Shown piece by piece: positions 1 through 7,091 of a stretch of DNA of 8,051 nt; position 1 is the first letter of the stretch, and every line of letters begins with the position of its first letter. The notes below the pieces were generated by a model, which was not told where the DNA came from, ran no database searches, and was given only the letters and a program-made list of their open reading frames with translations. Source of the DNA: an uncultured Bdellovibrio sp. (GTDB taxonomy: Bacteria; Bdellovibrionota; Bdellovibrionia; Bdellovibrionales; Bdellovibrionaceae); the NCBI GenBank assembly GCA_937871355.1, contig CALMPX010000045.1, positions 1 through 8,051 of the forward strand, read 5' to 3'. The translations under genes and the position numbers were made by a program.

Positions 1-23
1 ATTAAAAATAAGATGACAATCAA

Positions 24-590
24 TTACCAATTAAATTTAAACGACAGTCTTGATGTGCTTTCAGTTTGATTAAAAACCTGCGACACAACCAGATCTTTAT
101 CTTTAGAGAGTGGCTGTACGATTTCTGCTTCGGTCGCCACAGCACGTGCGTCGTAATTAATTCCTGCATGGAACCAGCCCCGATATTCAAATCGAGCCAA
201 GGCTTGCATAACAAGAACTTTTAAATCGAAGAAATGAGTCACTTGATTTGATCCTTGGATTTCACCCTTTAAGCGGGCTTTCTTTTCAATATTATCCGCG
301 GCGCGACCAAGAGCTGTTTGACGCAATGGCGTGGTATCCCACCAATAAGCCACTGTATTATCCGCCATTTTTGATAAAACGACATTTCCACTTTCGCCTT
401 GTTGAACATCTTTAGGCAAAACTCGATCAGTAAAACTTTTAGACAAAATTTCAGCTTCTTGAACTTCAGGCAAATTTAATTTTTGAGTCAAATTAACATC
501 GACTTCAGCGCGGCAAAGGCTTGTTTTGCAGAGCACACTTAAATACAGGCACAAAATAAAGGTCGATTTAAAACTCAGAATTGTTTTCAT
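24..590 (-). CDS. Exported protein of unknown function with aromatic C-terminus
   Basis: This is a 188-residue protein that I do not recognise. The chosen start is the ATG at 588-590, which gives a classical signal peptide: a Lys-containing N-terminus, a hydrophobic core (FILCLYLSVLC) and a likely cleavage after LCRA, just before EVDV. An in-frame GTG at 609-611 would add seven residues (MIASYSG) ahead of the signal peptide and is less likely. Neither start has a clear Shine-Dalgarno sequence. The mature part is polar and mixed, with no motif I can name. It ends in SRLSFKFNW, an alternating strand with a terminal aromatic residue, which resembles the C-terminal signal of outer-membrane beta-barrel proteins, although the protein is short for a full barrel. 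A periplasmic or outer-membrane-associated location is inferred. It lies downstream of the phosphatase gene on the same strand, but the 131-bp gap holds a stem-loop, so separate transcription is likely. Confidence 0.75.
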   Translation of the reverse strand: MKTILSFKSTFILCLYLSVLCKTSLCRAEVDVNLTQKLNLPEVQEAEILSKSFTDRVLPKDVQQGESGNVVLSKMADNTVAYWWDTTPLRQTALGRAADNIEKKARLKGEIQGSNQVTHFFDLKVLVMQALARFEYRGWFHAGINYDARAVATEAEIVQPLSKDKDLVVSQVFNQTESTSRLSFKFNW

Positions 591-648
591 ACCAGAGTAA
601 GATGCAATCACTACGCCGATATTCAGAATTTAAATAAGATATAACGGT

Positions 649-677
649 CGACACTGTATCTTTATGAGACAGTGTCG
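649..677 (-). terminator. Stem-loop between phosphatase and exported-protein genes, candidate terminator
   Basis: CGACACTGT at 649-657 pairs perfectly with ACAGTGTCG at 669-677. Two more pairs (TC 659-660 with GA 666-667) lie inside a single A/G mismatch, closing a five-base loop. It sits 45-73 bases beyond the stop of the minus-strand phosphatase gene. On the minus strand the stem is followed by an AT-rich stretch without a continuous T run, so it is not a textbook intrinsic terminator. It could instead be a Rho-related or RNA-stabilising hairpin. Confidence 0.45.
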
Positions 678-721
678 CTTATGAGCAAAAATAGTTACAC
701 ACCAATAAGCTTACTCAATAG

Positions 722-1438
722 TTAAAAGCTCAGAACCAGAACCGTGACGTTATCTTCTCCGCCGTTCTCTAAAGCTTGCTGTATAAGAATTTCAGCGGTT
801 TTTTCGATAGGATTTTCCGACATAATTTGCAAGATTTTAGCGTCTGTAATCATCCCCGTTAGACCATCTGAACAAAAAATATAGACATCGCCCTCTGAAA
901 TTTCACGCTCGATCACGTCTGGAAAAACATCGCGTTCAAAACCTACGCTACGAGTGATCACATTTTTCCCAATCACTTTACGAGCTTGTTCTTCAGTGAG
1001 TAAACCTAAACGGACTTGCTCGTTGATGAGTGAGTGGTCTTCGGTGAGTTGCCAAACATAGGGTTTACGAAATAGATAAGCGCGGCTGTCGCCAACGTTT
1101 GCTATATACATTCCTGAATCACGCACGTAACCCATTACCATCGTGGTTCCCATACCACTGAGGCGCGCTTCTTGCGTGGCGCGGTCAAAAATGCGATGAC
1201 TGGCTTCTTCATAGGCTTGCATCAAGACTTGTTTCGGTTGAAAATCCATCGCCTTCGGGTGTCCGATGACTTCACGTACGGTCTCGACCGCCAAGGCTGA
1301 GGCGACTTCTCCGCCCATGTGCCCACCGACACCGTCAGCGACCACAAAAACACCAAGACGCTCATCAATCAAGAAAGAATCCTGATTCCCCGCGCGTTTT
1401 AAACCTTTATCTGTAATACACCAGCATTGAAATTTCAT
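722..1438 (-). CDS. PP2C-family protein serine/threonine phosphatase (Stp1-like)
   Basis: This 238-residue cytoplasmic protein is a complete bacterial PP2C (PPM) phosphatase, which removes phosphate from Ser/Thr residues using two divalent metal ions. The motifs appear in family order: GNQDS (residues 17-21), VVADGVGGHMGG (32-43), GMGTT (95-99), NVGDSRA (114-120), EDHS (133-136), ITRSVG (161-166), CSDG (189-192) and GGEDN (226-230). The expected metal ligands D20, D35, D191 and D229 are all present, so it should be active. There is no membrane segment or sensor domain; it is the minimal, stand-alone Stp/PrpC type. In such systems the usual partner is a Hanks-type Ser/Thr kinase, and none is encoded in this window. 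The start ATG is preceded by a weak GAGA and, very close upstream, a perfect -10 box. The gene is divergent from the TonB-like gene and shares a dyad-rich control region with it. Confidence 0.95.
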   Translation of the reverse strand: MKFQCWCITDKGLKRAGNQDSFLIDERLGVFVVADGVGGHMGGEVASALAVETVREVIGHPKAMDFQPKQVLMQAYEEASHRIFDRATQEARLSGMGTTMVMGYVRDSGMYIANVGDSRAYLFRKPYVWQLTEDHSLINEQVRLGLLTEEQARKVIGKNVITRSVGFERDVFPDVIEREISEGDVYIFCSDGLTGMITDAKILQIMSENPIEKTAEILIQQALENGGEDNVTVLVLSF

Positions 1439-1449
1439 ATTCTCAAAAA

Positions 1450-1455
1450 ATTATA
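1450..1455 (-). promoter_or_regulatory. -10 promoter element for the phosphatase gene
   Basis: The minus strand reads TATAAT here, a perfect sigma-70 -10 hexamer 11 bases before the phosphatase ATG. Transcription would start near 1443, leaving a leader of only about five bases, so the message would be almost leaderless. The -35 region (around 1473-1478) reads TTTTAA on the minus strand, a poor match that lies inside the 22-bp palindrome. This suggests factor-dependent control, or that the hexamer is a chance match in AT-rich DNA. Confidence 0.45.
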
Positions 1456-1471
1456 GCGCGATACAGGACGA

Positions 1472-1493
1472 CTTAAAACAAATTTGTTTTAAG
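1472..1493. promoter_or_regulatory. Perfect 22-bp palindrome, candidate operator
   Basis: The stretch is its own reverse complement: CTTAAAACAAA followed by TTTGTTTTAAG. ACAGG at 1463-1467 and CCTGT at 1494-1498 extend the symmetry outside a four-base interruption on the left (1468-1471). It covers the -35 region of the predicted phosphatase promoter and lies about 120 bp upstream of the TonB-like gene, so a dimeric regulator bound here could act on both divergent genes. Which protein binds, if any, cannot be told from the sequence. The AT-rich centre also makes a cruciform or RNA hairpin possible. Confidence 0.4.
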
Positions 1494-1503
1494 CCTGTGG
1501 ACT

Positions 1504-1517
1504 TAGACTGAAGTCTA
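1504..1517. repeat. Short inverted repeat in the divergent intergenic region
   Basis: TAGACT at 1504-1509 and AGTCTA at 1512-1517 are perfect inverted copies around a two-base centre. This second dyad lies 10 bases from the 22-bp palindrome. It may be another protein-binding site or part of the 5' leader of the TonB-like gene; the repeat is short enough that chance cannot be excluded. Confidence 0.3.
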
Positions 1518-1602
1518 GCTACAAACAGCGATCTTATTTTGGGAATCTTTTTCTATGGCCAGACTCTATTTTCATCTTTTAGGCACCGATAATCTACCTA
1601 TC

Positions 1603-1610
1603 GAGGTGAG
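1603..1610 (+). promoter_or_regulatory. Ribosome binding site that decides the TonB-like start
   Basis: GAGGTGAG precedes the ATG at 1612 at normal spacing. The in-frame ATG at 1555 has only a distant GGGA and a pyrimidine run in front of it. This favours 1612 as the start. Confidence 0.6.
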
Positions 1611-1611
1611 T

Positions 1612-2520
1612 ATGTCGAAGCCAACAAATAAAGAACAAAAAAAGAAAATGAACGTCACTTATGTTGCTGTGATTGTCTCTTTGTTACTTCATGCCGCAAT
1701 AGTTGTTTCAACTTATGTTCTTCCCTTCTTTAAAGAAAAAACACGCGTCGTCGAGGTTTCAATTGATGATGATTTATCCTCTTTAGAATATTTGAAACAA
1801 TTAGATGAACCTAAAAAATTAGTTGAGTTTGACAAAAAAAACGACGACCAAAAATTAGATGAAAAAGCAAAATATCTAGCTGCAAAAAACAATACGACAA
1901 AAAAAGAAACAACGGCTCAACTAGCACAACAATTTAAAAATGTTGAAAAAAGCAATCCGGCTCCGACTGCAAAAAATGAAACTGCAGCTCAAAATATGTG
2001 GGAAAAAAAATCGGATTCTTCGGCTTCTGCCAAATTATTTAATACGGGTTTTGATGTTTATGATAAAATGAAAAAAAATGAGCCTAAACAAAAAAGTTTA
2101 CGTCAAACAGCAAATTTACAAGAGACTTCAACTTCGACGGATAAGTTAGAGAATGTCGATCAAAGTTTAATGACTCAGCTCAACACACGTGAATACAAAT
2201 ATTATGGTTATTACACGCGCATTCGGACGCAGCTGAATCAATGGTGGCAACCTAAGGTTCAAGAAAAAGTTTCTAAATTAATGTCAAAAGGACGCACGAT
2301 CGCAGCGACTGCCAACAAAAATACGAAGGTGATTATTGTGCTCAATGATTCAGGAAGCCTCATCAAAGTTCAGGTTCTTGGAGCCTCAGGTGTACGTGAG
2401 CTTGATGACGCAGCAGTAGAGGCTTTCCGCCAAGCTGCTCCGTTTCCAAATCCTCCAAAAGGCTTAGTGGACGCTGACGGAACTATTAAGATCAGATGGG
2501 ATTTTATCGTTGAATCCTAG
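1612..2520 (+). CDS. TonB-family energy transducer-like protein
   Basis: The 302-residue protein has the three-part plan of TonB. A short Lys-rich cytoplasmic tail leads into one N-terminal membrane anchor at about residues 14-40. The anchor contains the SxxxH pattern (S23, H27) that in TonB couples to ExbB/ExbD. A long, low-complexity Lys/Thr/Ala/Gln region follows as a periplasm-spanning linker (about 45-190). A TonB C-terminal domain from about 197 to the end carries IVLNDSGSLIKVQVLGASG, then ELDDAAVEAF and APFPNPP, ending in a WDFIVES strand. In the family this domain contacts the TonB box of outer-membrane transporters. The linker is not the Pro-rich type of E. coli TonB. No exbB, exbD or receptor gene is nearby, so the partner complex must be elsewhere. 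Starting at ATG 1555 would add 19 residues (321 in total). aceE follows after 55 bp; co-transcription is possible but not shown. Confidence 0.85.
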   Translation: MSKPTNKEQKKKMNVTYVAVIVSLLLHAAIVVSTYVLPFFKEKTRVVEVSIDDDLSSLEYLKQLDEPKKLVEFDKKNDDQKLDEKAKYLAAKNNTTKKETTAQLAQQFKNVEKSNPAPTAKNETAAQNMWEKKSDSSASAKLFNTGFDVYDKMKKNEPKQKSLRQTANLQETSTSTDKLENVDQSLMTQLNTREYKYYGYYTRIRTQLNQWWQPKVQEKVSKLMSKGRTIAATANKNTKVIIVLNDSGSLIKVQVLGASGVRELDDAAVEAFRQAAPFPNPPKGLVDADGTIKIRWDFIVES

Positions 2521-2562
2521 TCCCTTTTTGACTAAAGTAATCGCTCTAAAATAGACACAAAA

Positions 2563-2567
2563 AAGGA
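2563..2567 (+). promoter_or_regulatory. Ribosome binding site of the pyruvate dehydrogenase E1 gene
   Basis: AAGGA lies eight bases before the ATG at 2576, a good Shine-Dalgarno match at normal spacing. It fixes the start of this gene. Confidence 0.65.
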
Positions 2568-2575
2568 CCGAACTC

Positions 2576-5392
2576 ATGTCAGGCAAAACCATCACTTTGA
2601 AGGATCTTAAAGATCTTAATAAAAACACATTAGATTCGATTGCACGTCGCGCCCATTACTTAGCGACCCAAATGATCCATCAAGCCAATATTCGTGACAA
2701 AGAAAAAGGCGATCCCAAAGTCGGTGGTCACCAATCGGGCTCAGCCTCAGCACTTCATATTATGGGAGCTCTGCATTTAATTGCAAAATCTGGCTTTGAT
2801 CATATTGCCAATAAACCTCACGCCAGTCCAACGGATCACGCCTACAACTATTTACTTAATGTTTTTTTTAATCCTGATCTGACTCGATTCACACAAGAGC
2901 AAAAAGATACGGCGATGATGGGATTAAGAAAGTATTCGAAAAATGGAGAGCCTGTTTTTCAATCTTACCATTCAGCCTATGATTCTGATCATCATAATTT
3001 CTTTCCGTCAGGCACCGTGGGAATTCCACCGGTTCAAGCAGGGTACTTAGCGCTCGCTTATCGATTTGCAAAAGATCAAGGCCACAATGTTCCCGAAGCC
3101 CATTTCTGGGCTTTGTCCGGAGATTCTGAATTCCGCGAAGGTTCCATGTACGAAGCGGTCCCCGATTTTGCAGAACGAGAAATCGGAAATTTAACTTGGA
3201 TTGTCGATTACAATCGTCAGTCTTTAGACGGACAGCGTATCGTCAATCAAAAAGTAATGAATGGTAATGATGCCACTCGGATTGAAAAATCAATGGCTGC
3301 TAACGGATGGGAAGTGATTCAAATTCGTCATGGATCATTACGCCAGTCTTTATTTAAAAAACCAAATGGTGATTTGTTCAAAAAATTCATCGAAGACGAT
3401 TTGGTCGATTATGAGCTTCAAGCCTTGCTTTTAGTCCAAGATGAAAAATTTTTGAAAAAAGAAATAACTAAAGATTATCCCGCTCTTAAAAAATTCTTAG
3501 ATCAAGTCACTGATAAAGAACTTTTCGATGCACTCCGTGATTTCGGCGGACACGATATCATCCAAATGGCGGAAGCCCTTTTAAAATCTAAAGAATCAAA
3601 ACGTAAACCCACTATTATTATTGCCCATACTCTAAAAGGTTGGGGCCTCAAAATGGCCGCGCAACAAGGTAATCATTCTTCCTTAAGTAACCAAGAAGAG
3701 ATGGATGAGCTTCGCGCTAAACAAGGCATCACAAAGGAAGGAGTCTTATTCCAAGGCTTCGATCCAAAATCAGCTGAAGGTAAATACTTAAATGAACGCG
3801 GCGAGAAACTTTACTCTGAAATCAAAGCGCAAAATGATTTAAAAGCTAAAAATCAAAAAATATTCGCTGATAAATTTGCAGCGATGGGATCTTTCCCTGA
3901 AAGCTTAGAAATTAATACTAAAATGACCAGTTACCCGCATACTCAGTGGATGTTAGGTCAGCTCACAGCTAAATTAACTCGTATTGCGAATACGGCTGAT
4001 ATTTCGAAACTTCCGGCCAATGAGCTTAAATGGAGAGAATCAGCTGAATTGTTTATGACGATGGCGCCCGACGTGGGAACTTCAACGAATTTAAATCCCG
4101 CGATGGATGGAAAAATCTTCGGCGCTTGCACTGTTGACGATTTTGAAACTGAAATGGGCGTTAAGGACACAAAGCTTCCCAATTTAATTCCTGATGAAGA
4201 TCAATCTCATCGTTTTCTTCGCTTTGAAATTGCTGAAGGAAACGTGATGTCCTGTGTAGGTTCATTCGGAAAAGTAAAAGAAATATTAGGTATCCCCACT
4301 TTACCATTAATGACCGTTTATGATTTCTTTATCAAACGAGCTTTGGATCAATATTTTTACAATCTGTACTGGAAATCAAATTTCATCTGCGTGGGAACTC
4401 CATCAGGTGTAACTCTTTCTCCTGAGGGGGCTCAACATGGATGGAAATCAGATTTTCAAATTCCGAATCAAGTTACTTTTGAACCTTATTTCTGTATAGA
4501 ATTAGACTGGATTTTATGTGATGCTTTCCGTCGGCACATGCTGAATGACAATACAGGACGCCAAGGAGTTCTATTGCGCTTAGTGACTCGTGGAGCAGAA
4601 CAAAAAAACTTCATGAAATATTTATCAAAACAACTTCGTTTTAAAACGGACGCTTCGGTCAAATTAGCTCGTGCGGAATTCCCCGTTGTTGGCGGAGCTA
4701 ACGAAGAAGAAATCAGTGTAAAAACAGAATCTGAAATCTTGGCAACGATCAGACATGAAGTTCTTCAAGGCGCCTATTACCTCATCGATTACCGTGGTTA
4801 TGCGGGTTATGAACCCGGCGATAACGTAGTTAACATCTTCTCGATGGGTTCCTTAACGGGAGAAGCCATCAAAGCTTCAGAAGATTTATTATCGCGAGGT
4901 ATTTACGCTAATGTTATCGTGGTCACTTCTCCTGATTTACTTTGTGGTATTCAAGCACACGAAAACAATTACGATTACCTCAGAAATCAATTAGGAATTA
5001 ACTCAGACCTTTATCTTAATCGCCAAGGCGACGTCGGTTCAGCTGATCTTGTGATGGCTTCGGGTCGTCGTATTCCTATCGTCAGTGTTCATGATGGCGA
5101 GCCAGGAATTTTAGATAATATCGGCTCTGTCATCGGAGTCAGACAAGAATCATGTGCCGTACGTAAACACTCTAAATGTGGTCGCCCGAGTGAAATTTAT
5201 CACTTCCATGAAATTGATGCGGAAGCCGTGATGGATGCTTGCGGTAAAGTTTTATCTGAAACAGCACTTGAAAAAGTGATCGTGTCTCAATCAACTTTTG
5301 AACAAGTCACTGAGTCAGCTGATAAAAATGCGGGTCAAAAACAACACTGGACTGAGTTGTGGCCGACTAAAAATCAGTCTCATAAACACTAG
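2576..5392 (+). CDS. aceE: Pyruvate dehydrogenase E1 component, homodimeric AceE type
   Basis: This is a thiamine-diphosphate enzyme that decarboxylates pyruvate and reductively acetylates the lipoyl domain of the E2 subunit, the entry step from glycolysis to acetyl-CoA. It has 938 residues, against 887 in E. coli AceE. The ThDP/metal motif is GDSE (182-185) with N213 and Q215 in DYNRQSLDGQ. HTLKGWG (351-357) and GNH (365-367) match the E. coli active-site loop region, placing H367 where the catalytic loop His is expected. EIAEGN (551-556) offers E554 as the conserved glutamate that activates ThDP. SPEGAQHG (615-622) offers H621. The C-terminal transketolase-like domain ends with CGRPSEIYHFHEIDAEAV, resembling the AceE tail. 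These residue equivalences come from memory of the E. coli protein, not from an alignment. No E2 or E3 gene is next to it, and the sequence is divergent, so another 2-oxoacid as substrate cannot be excluded. It overlaps the next gene by one base. Confidence 0.8.
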   Translation: MSGKTITLKDLKDLNKNTLDSIARRAHYLATQMIHQANIRDKEKGDPKVGGHQSGSASALHIMGALHLIAKSGFDHIANKPHASPTDHAYNYLLNVFFNPDLTRFTQEQKDTAMMGLRKYSKNGEPVFQSYHSAYDSDHHNFFPSGTVGIPPVQAGYLALAYRFAKDQGHNVPEAHFWALSGDSEFREGSMYEAVPDFAEREIGNLTWIVDYNRQSLDGQRIVNQKVMNGNDATRIEKSMAANGWEVIQIRHGSLRQSLFKKPNGDLFKKFIEDDLVDYELQALLLVQDEKFLKKEITKDYPALKKFLDQVTDKELFDALRDFGGHDIIQMAEALLKSKESKRKPTIIIAHTLKGWGLKMAAQQGNHSSLSNQEEMDELRAKQGITKEGVLFQGFDPKSAEGKYLNERGEKLYSEIKAQNDLKAKNQKIFADKFAAMGSFPESLEINTKMTSYPHTQWMLGQLTAKLTRIANTADISKLPANELKWRESAELFMTMAPDVGTSTNLNPAMDGKIFGACTVDDFETEMGVKDTKLPNLIPDEDQSHRFLRFEIAEGNVMSCVGSFGKVKEILGIPTLPLMTVYDFFIKRALDQYFYNLYWKSNFICVGTPSGVTLSPEGAQHGWKSDFQIPNQVTFEPYFCIELDWILCDAFRRHMLNDNTGRQGVLLRLVTRGAEQKNFMKYLSKQLRFKTDASVKLARAEFPVVGGANEEEISVKTESEILATIRHEVLQGAYYLIDYRGYAGYEPGDNVVNIFSMGSLTGEAIKASEDLLSRGIYANVIVVTSPDLLCGIQAHENNYDYLRNQLGINSDLYLNRQGDVGSADLVMASGRRIPIVSVHDGEPGILDNIGSVIGVRQESCAVRKHSKCGRPSEIYHFHEIDAEAVMDACGKVLSETALEKVIVSQSTFEQVTESADKNAGQKQHWTELWPTKNQSHKH

Positions 5393-6171
5393 TGGAAAAA
5401 TTGAAATCTCATTTATACCCTGACGATGGCGAACTCTTCAAAGCTCCCAGCTTGAAAGGCAAGCCGTCTTCACATCTTGTTTTTTTTGTTCACTTCTTAG
5501 GTGGACATAAAAAAGTTCTCAAGCGCCATATCGATTTCGTCAACGAATTGGGTTTCGATGCATACGTCTTTAACTTGAATGATGCTTGGAAAGATTACTC
5601 TTATTTGCCTATAAGTAAAAAATCGAAAAAATTTGGTTTAAAACATGTTATGGCCGACCAAATTGAAAATCACTTGAATCTATTTCCCCATTATAAAAAT
5701 AAAATTGTCTTTGCTTTTTCAAATATCGCCGCCTGTGCCATGGAAGCCATCGCTCGTCGGATTGAAACTAAAAAAGCTAAAGATATCAAAGCTATGATCT
5801 GCGATAGCGGGCCTGGTTTAGATTTTATGTCTTCTTCGTACAATTTAATTAAACATCAATTCAAAATTAAATCTTTTTTATCAAGACTTATTCGTACCCC
5901 CATTGTCGCTTACGGTTGGAGCTCGAAACTCAATAAAGATGTCTATGATGATTTAGAAAAGTTCCCTAAGAACTTTCCTGTTCTGAGCATTCGTGGGTGG
6001 CGCGATCTTCTGGTCACACCACAATCGATTGATGAAGTTTTCGAACCTCATAAAAATATAAAATGGAAAAAATTGAATCTTCCTGAAGCTGGCCACATCA
6101 ATGGCCTGCGTGATTTTCCCAGCGAATATCGCCCTGGCGTTGAAGCTTTTTTAGAACAGTTTAATGCATAA
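5392..6171 (+). CDS. Alpha/beta-hydrolase-like protein with degenerate nucleophile elbow
   Basis: This 259-residue protein starts with GTG, whose G is the last base of the aceE stop codon (TAGTG). No good Shine-Dalgarno is visible, so translation is probably coupled to aceE. The alpha/beta-hydrolase plan is recognisable: LVFFVHFLGG (29-38) after the first strand looks like an oxyanion-hole HxxGG segment, VFAFSNIAA (106-114) sits at the nucleophile position, SIRGWRDLLVTP (199-210) supplies the acid candidate D205, and PEAGHINGLRDFP (231-243) supplies the catalytic His candidate H235. The elbow reads FSNIA instead of GxSxG, so S110 remains but both glycines are lost. There is no signal peptide, so it should be cytoplasmic. 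Activity and substrate are unknown. Tight linkage to aceE suggests a role near acyl or acetyl-CoA metabolism, but that is inference only. Confidence 0.75.
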   Translation: MEKLKSHLYPDDGELFKAPSLKGKPSSHLVFFVHFLGGHKKVLKRHIDFVNELGFDAYVFNLNDAWKDYSYLPISKKSKKFGLKHVMADQIENHLNLFPHYKNKIVFAFSNIAACAMEAIARRIETKKAKDIKAMICDSGPGLDFMSSSYNLIKHQFKIKSFLSRLIRTPIVAYGWSSKLNKDVYDDLEKFPKNFPVLSIRGWRDLLVTPQSIDEVFEPHKNIKWKKLNLPEAGHINGLRDFPSEYRPGVEAFLEQFNA

Positions 6172-6174
6172 ATA

Positions 6175-6203
6175 TTCGAACTAGACATTAGTTCTGAAAT
6201 TTT
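6175..6203 (+). terminator. Candidate intrinsic terminator after the aceE-hydrolase operon
   Basis: GAACTA (6178-6183) pairs with TAGTTC (6189-6194) around a five-base loop. TTC (6175-6177) pairs with GAA (6196-6198) across a one-base bulge, and TTTT (6200-6203) follows. It begins four bases after the hydrolase stop. The stem is AT-rich and so of modest stability, but its position and T tract fit the end of the operon. Confidence 0.5.
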
Positions 6204-6234
6204 CATAAAAAAATATATGTTTATTATACATTTA

Positions 6235-6263
6235 TTAACATGCACTAGATATAAACATAGTAT
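6235..6263 (+). promoter_or_regulatory. Candidate sigma-70 promoter of the lipoprotein gene
   Basis: TTAACA at 6235-6240 (five of six bases match TTGACA) is followed after 17 bases by TAGTAT at 6258-6263 (four of six match TATAAT). A start near 6270 would give a leader of about 18 bases that just contains the ribosome binding site. The whole region is very AT-rich, so chance matches are likely. Confidence 0.4.
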
Positions 6264-6277
6264 ATTCATAACGATAT

Positions 6278-6284
6278 GGGAGAA
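6278..6284 (+). promoter_or_regulatory. Ribosome binding site that decides the lipoprotein start
   Basis: GGGAGAA lies just before the ATG at 6288. The upstream in-frame ATG at 6276 overlaps this site and has no binding site of its own, so 6288 is the likely start. Confidence 0.6.
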
Positions 6285-6287
6285 TTC

Positions 6288-7004
6288 ATGATTAAAAAAA
6301 TTAAGGTTATTTTGATGCTAGCTGGATTAGTTGTAGCGACATGGGGTTGTACGGGTTCTGGTGAAAAAATTGTAAAAAACTTTACAGATGAAGAATACTT
6401 TACTGCTGCAAAATCATATATCACTTATAATCAAACCTTTGGTGCAGCCACTAATCTTTCCCATTCAAATTTTAAAGTCATTGAATTCAATTCCTTGCCA
6501 ACTAACTCAGACGGTAACGATTTTCAAGCCAACCATCCCTATGGAAAAGGTAAATATACAGAGCTAGTTACATTGAGAAAAGATTTTATATCCAATACTG
6601 ATAATACATTAATTATGATTAAGCGCATTGCTCCTTCTCGACGCGATAACACAACAATGACCTTGTCTATGAAGTCTGGAAATAATACGACTAGGTTCTG
6701 GGATACCAATACTTCTGGATTTAGCTGGAGTCATATTCCATTGCGTAATAAATCATACGAACGATTCGAATGTGACAGAATAATAATGAATGCTGCTGGT
6801 CAAGCCGCTTGCCTAAAAGCCGGAACAACAAGTATTTCATTAGTTAGACTAAGTGAAAAATATGGGCATCGAGTTTCAACCACGTGCCGTTTTGATTCGA
6901 ATGAGACTGTTTGCAATATGCGAACAGCGCTTGTGAGTCCAAAAACATATAACAAAAATACAGGTGTTGTTACTGAAACGGCGCTACATCCTATTACTCC
7001 TTAG
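6288..7004 (+). CDS. Predicted lipoprotein of unknown function
   Basis: This 238-residue protein begins with MIKKIKV, a hydrophobic stretch (ILMLAGLVVA) and TWGC, where C21 would be the lipidated cysteine. Trp at -2 is unusual for a lipobox, but the charge, length and following TGSGE are typical of bacterial lipoproteins. It is therefore probably anchored to the inner or outer membrane and faces the periplasm. The mature part is rich in Asn, Thr and Ser and has no motif that I recognise. Four cysteines (about residues 162, 175, 200 and 209) lie close together in the C-terminal third and could form two disulfides, which fits an exported protein. The gene has its own promoter candidate and sits between the aceE operon terminator and the RT/ncRNA locus. 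Its AT-rich codon use is closer to the RT gene than to aceE. Whether it belongs functionally to the RT module is not known. Confidence 0.75.
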   Translation: MIKKIKVILMLAGLVVATWGCTGSGEKIVKNFTDEEYFTAAKSYITYNQTFGAATNLSHSNFKVIEFNSLPTNSDGNDFQANHPYGKGKYTELVTLRKDFISNTDNTLIMIKRIAPSRRDNTTMTLSMKSGNNTTRFWDTNTSGFSWSHIPLRNKSYERFECDRIIMNAAGQAACLKAGTTSISLVRLSEKYGHRVSTTCRFDSNETVCNMRTALVSPKTYNKNTGVVTETALHPITP

Positions 7005-7034
7005 TTTTTATTTACATGACACTCACTCAGCAAA

Positions 7035-7066
7035 ATCGAGAAACTAATATGAAAAAGTCTCTCGAT
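7035..7066. repeat. 7-bp inverted repeat upstream of the RT-associated RNA
   Basis: ATCGAGA (7035-7041) and TCTCGAT (7060-7066) are perfect inverted copies separated by 18 bases. It lies 30 bases after the lipoprotein stop and just upstream of the predicted ncRNA promoter. It is not followed by a T tract, so a regulator-binding site or an RNA 3' end hairpin are both possible. Confidence 0.3.
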
Positions 7067-7079
7067 AATATATTAACAA

Positions 7080-7085
7080 TATACT
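7080..7085 (+). promoter_or_regulatory. -10 promoter element for the RT-associated RNA
   Basis: TATACT matches five of six bases of the -10 consensus. Seven bases downstream lies 7092, the first base of the perfect 17-bp inverted repeat, which is where the RNA would be expected to start. No convincing -35 is seen at 16-18 bases upstream (7056-7063 reads AGTCTCTC), so the promoter may be weak or need an activator. Confidence 0.5.
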
Positions 7086-7091
7086 TATTTT

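Noticed and set aside
341..710. ACCAATAAGC repeated at 341-350 and 701-710
   Set aside because: One copy is inside coding sequence, the other intergenic, with no further matching context; likely chance.
1555..1611. Longer N-terminus of the TonB-like protein from ATG 1555
   Set aside because: No Shine-Dalgarno at good spacing; GAGGTGAG before ATG 1612 gives a typical short TonB cytoplasmic tail.
2518..2534. Hairpin TAGTC/GACTA as terminator between the TonB-like gene and aceE
   Set aside because: The five T residues are in the loop, not after the stem, and the stem is only five pairs.
2528..2552. Promoter TTGACT with TAAAAT before aceE
   Set aside because: The spacer is 13 bases, too short for a normal sigma-70 promoter.
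6276..6287. Lipoprotein start at ATG 6276
   Set aside because: It overlaps the ribosome binding site of ATG 6288 and would add an acidic residue ahead of the signal peptide.
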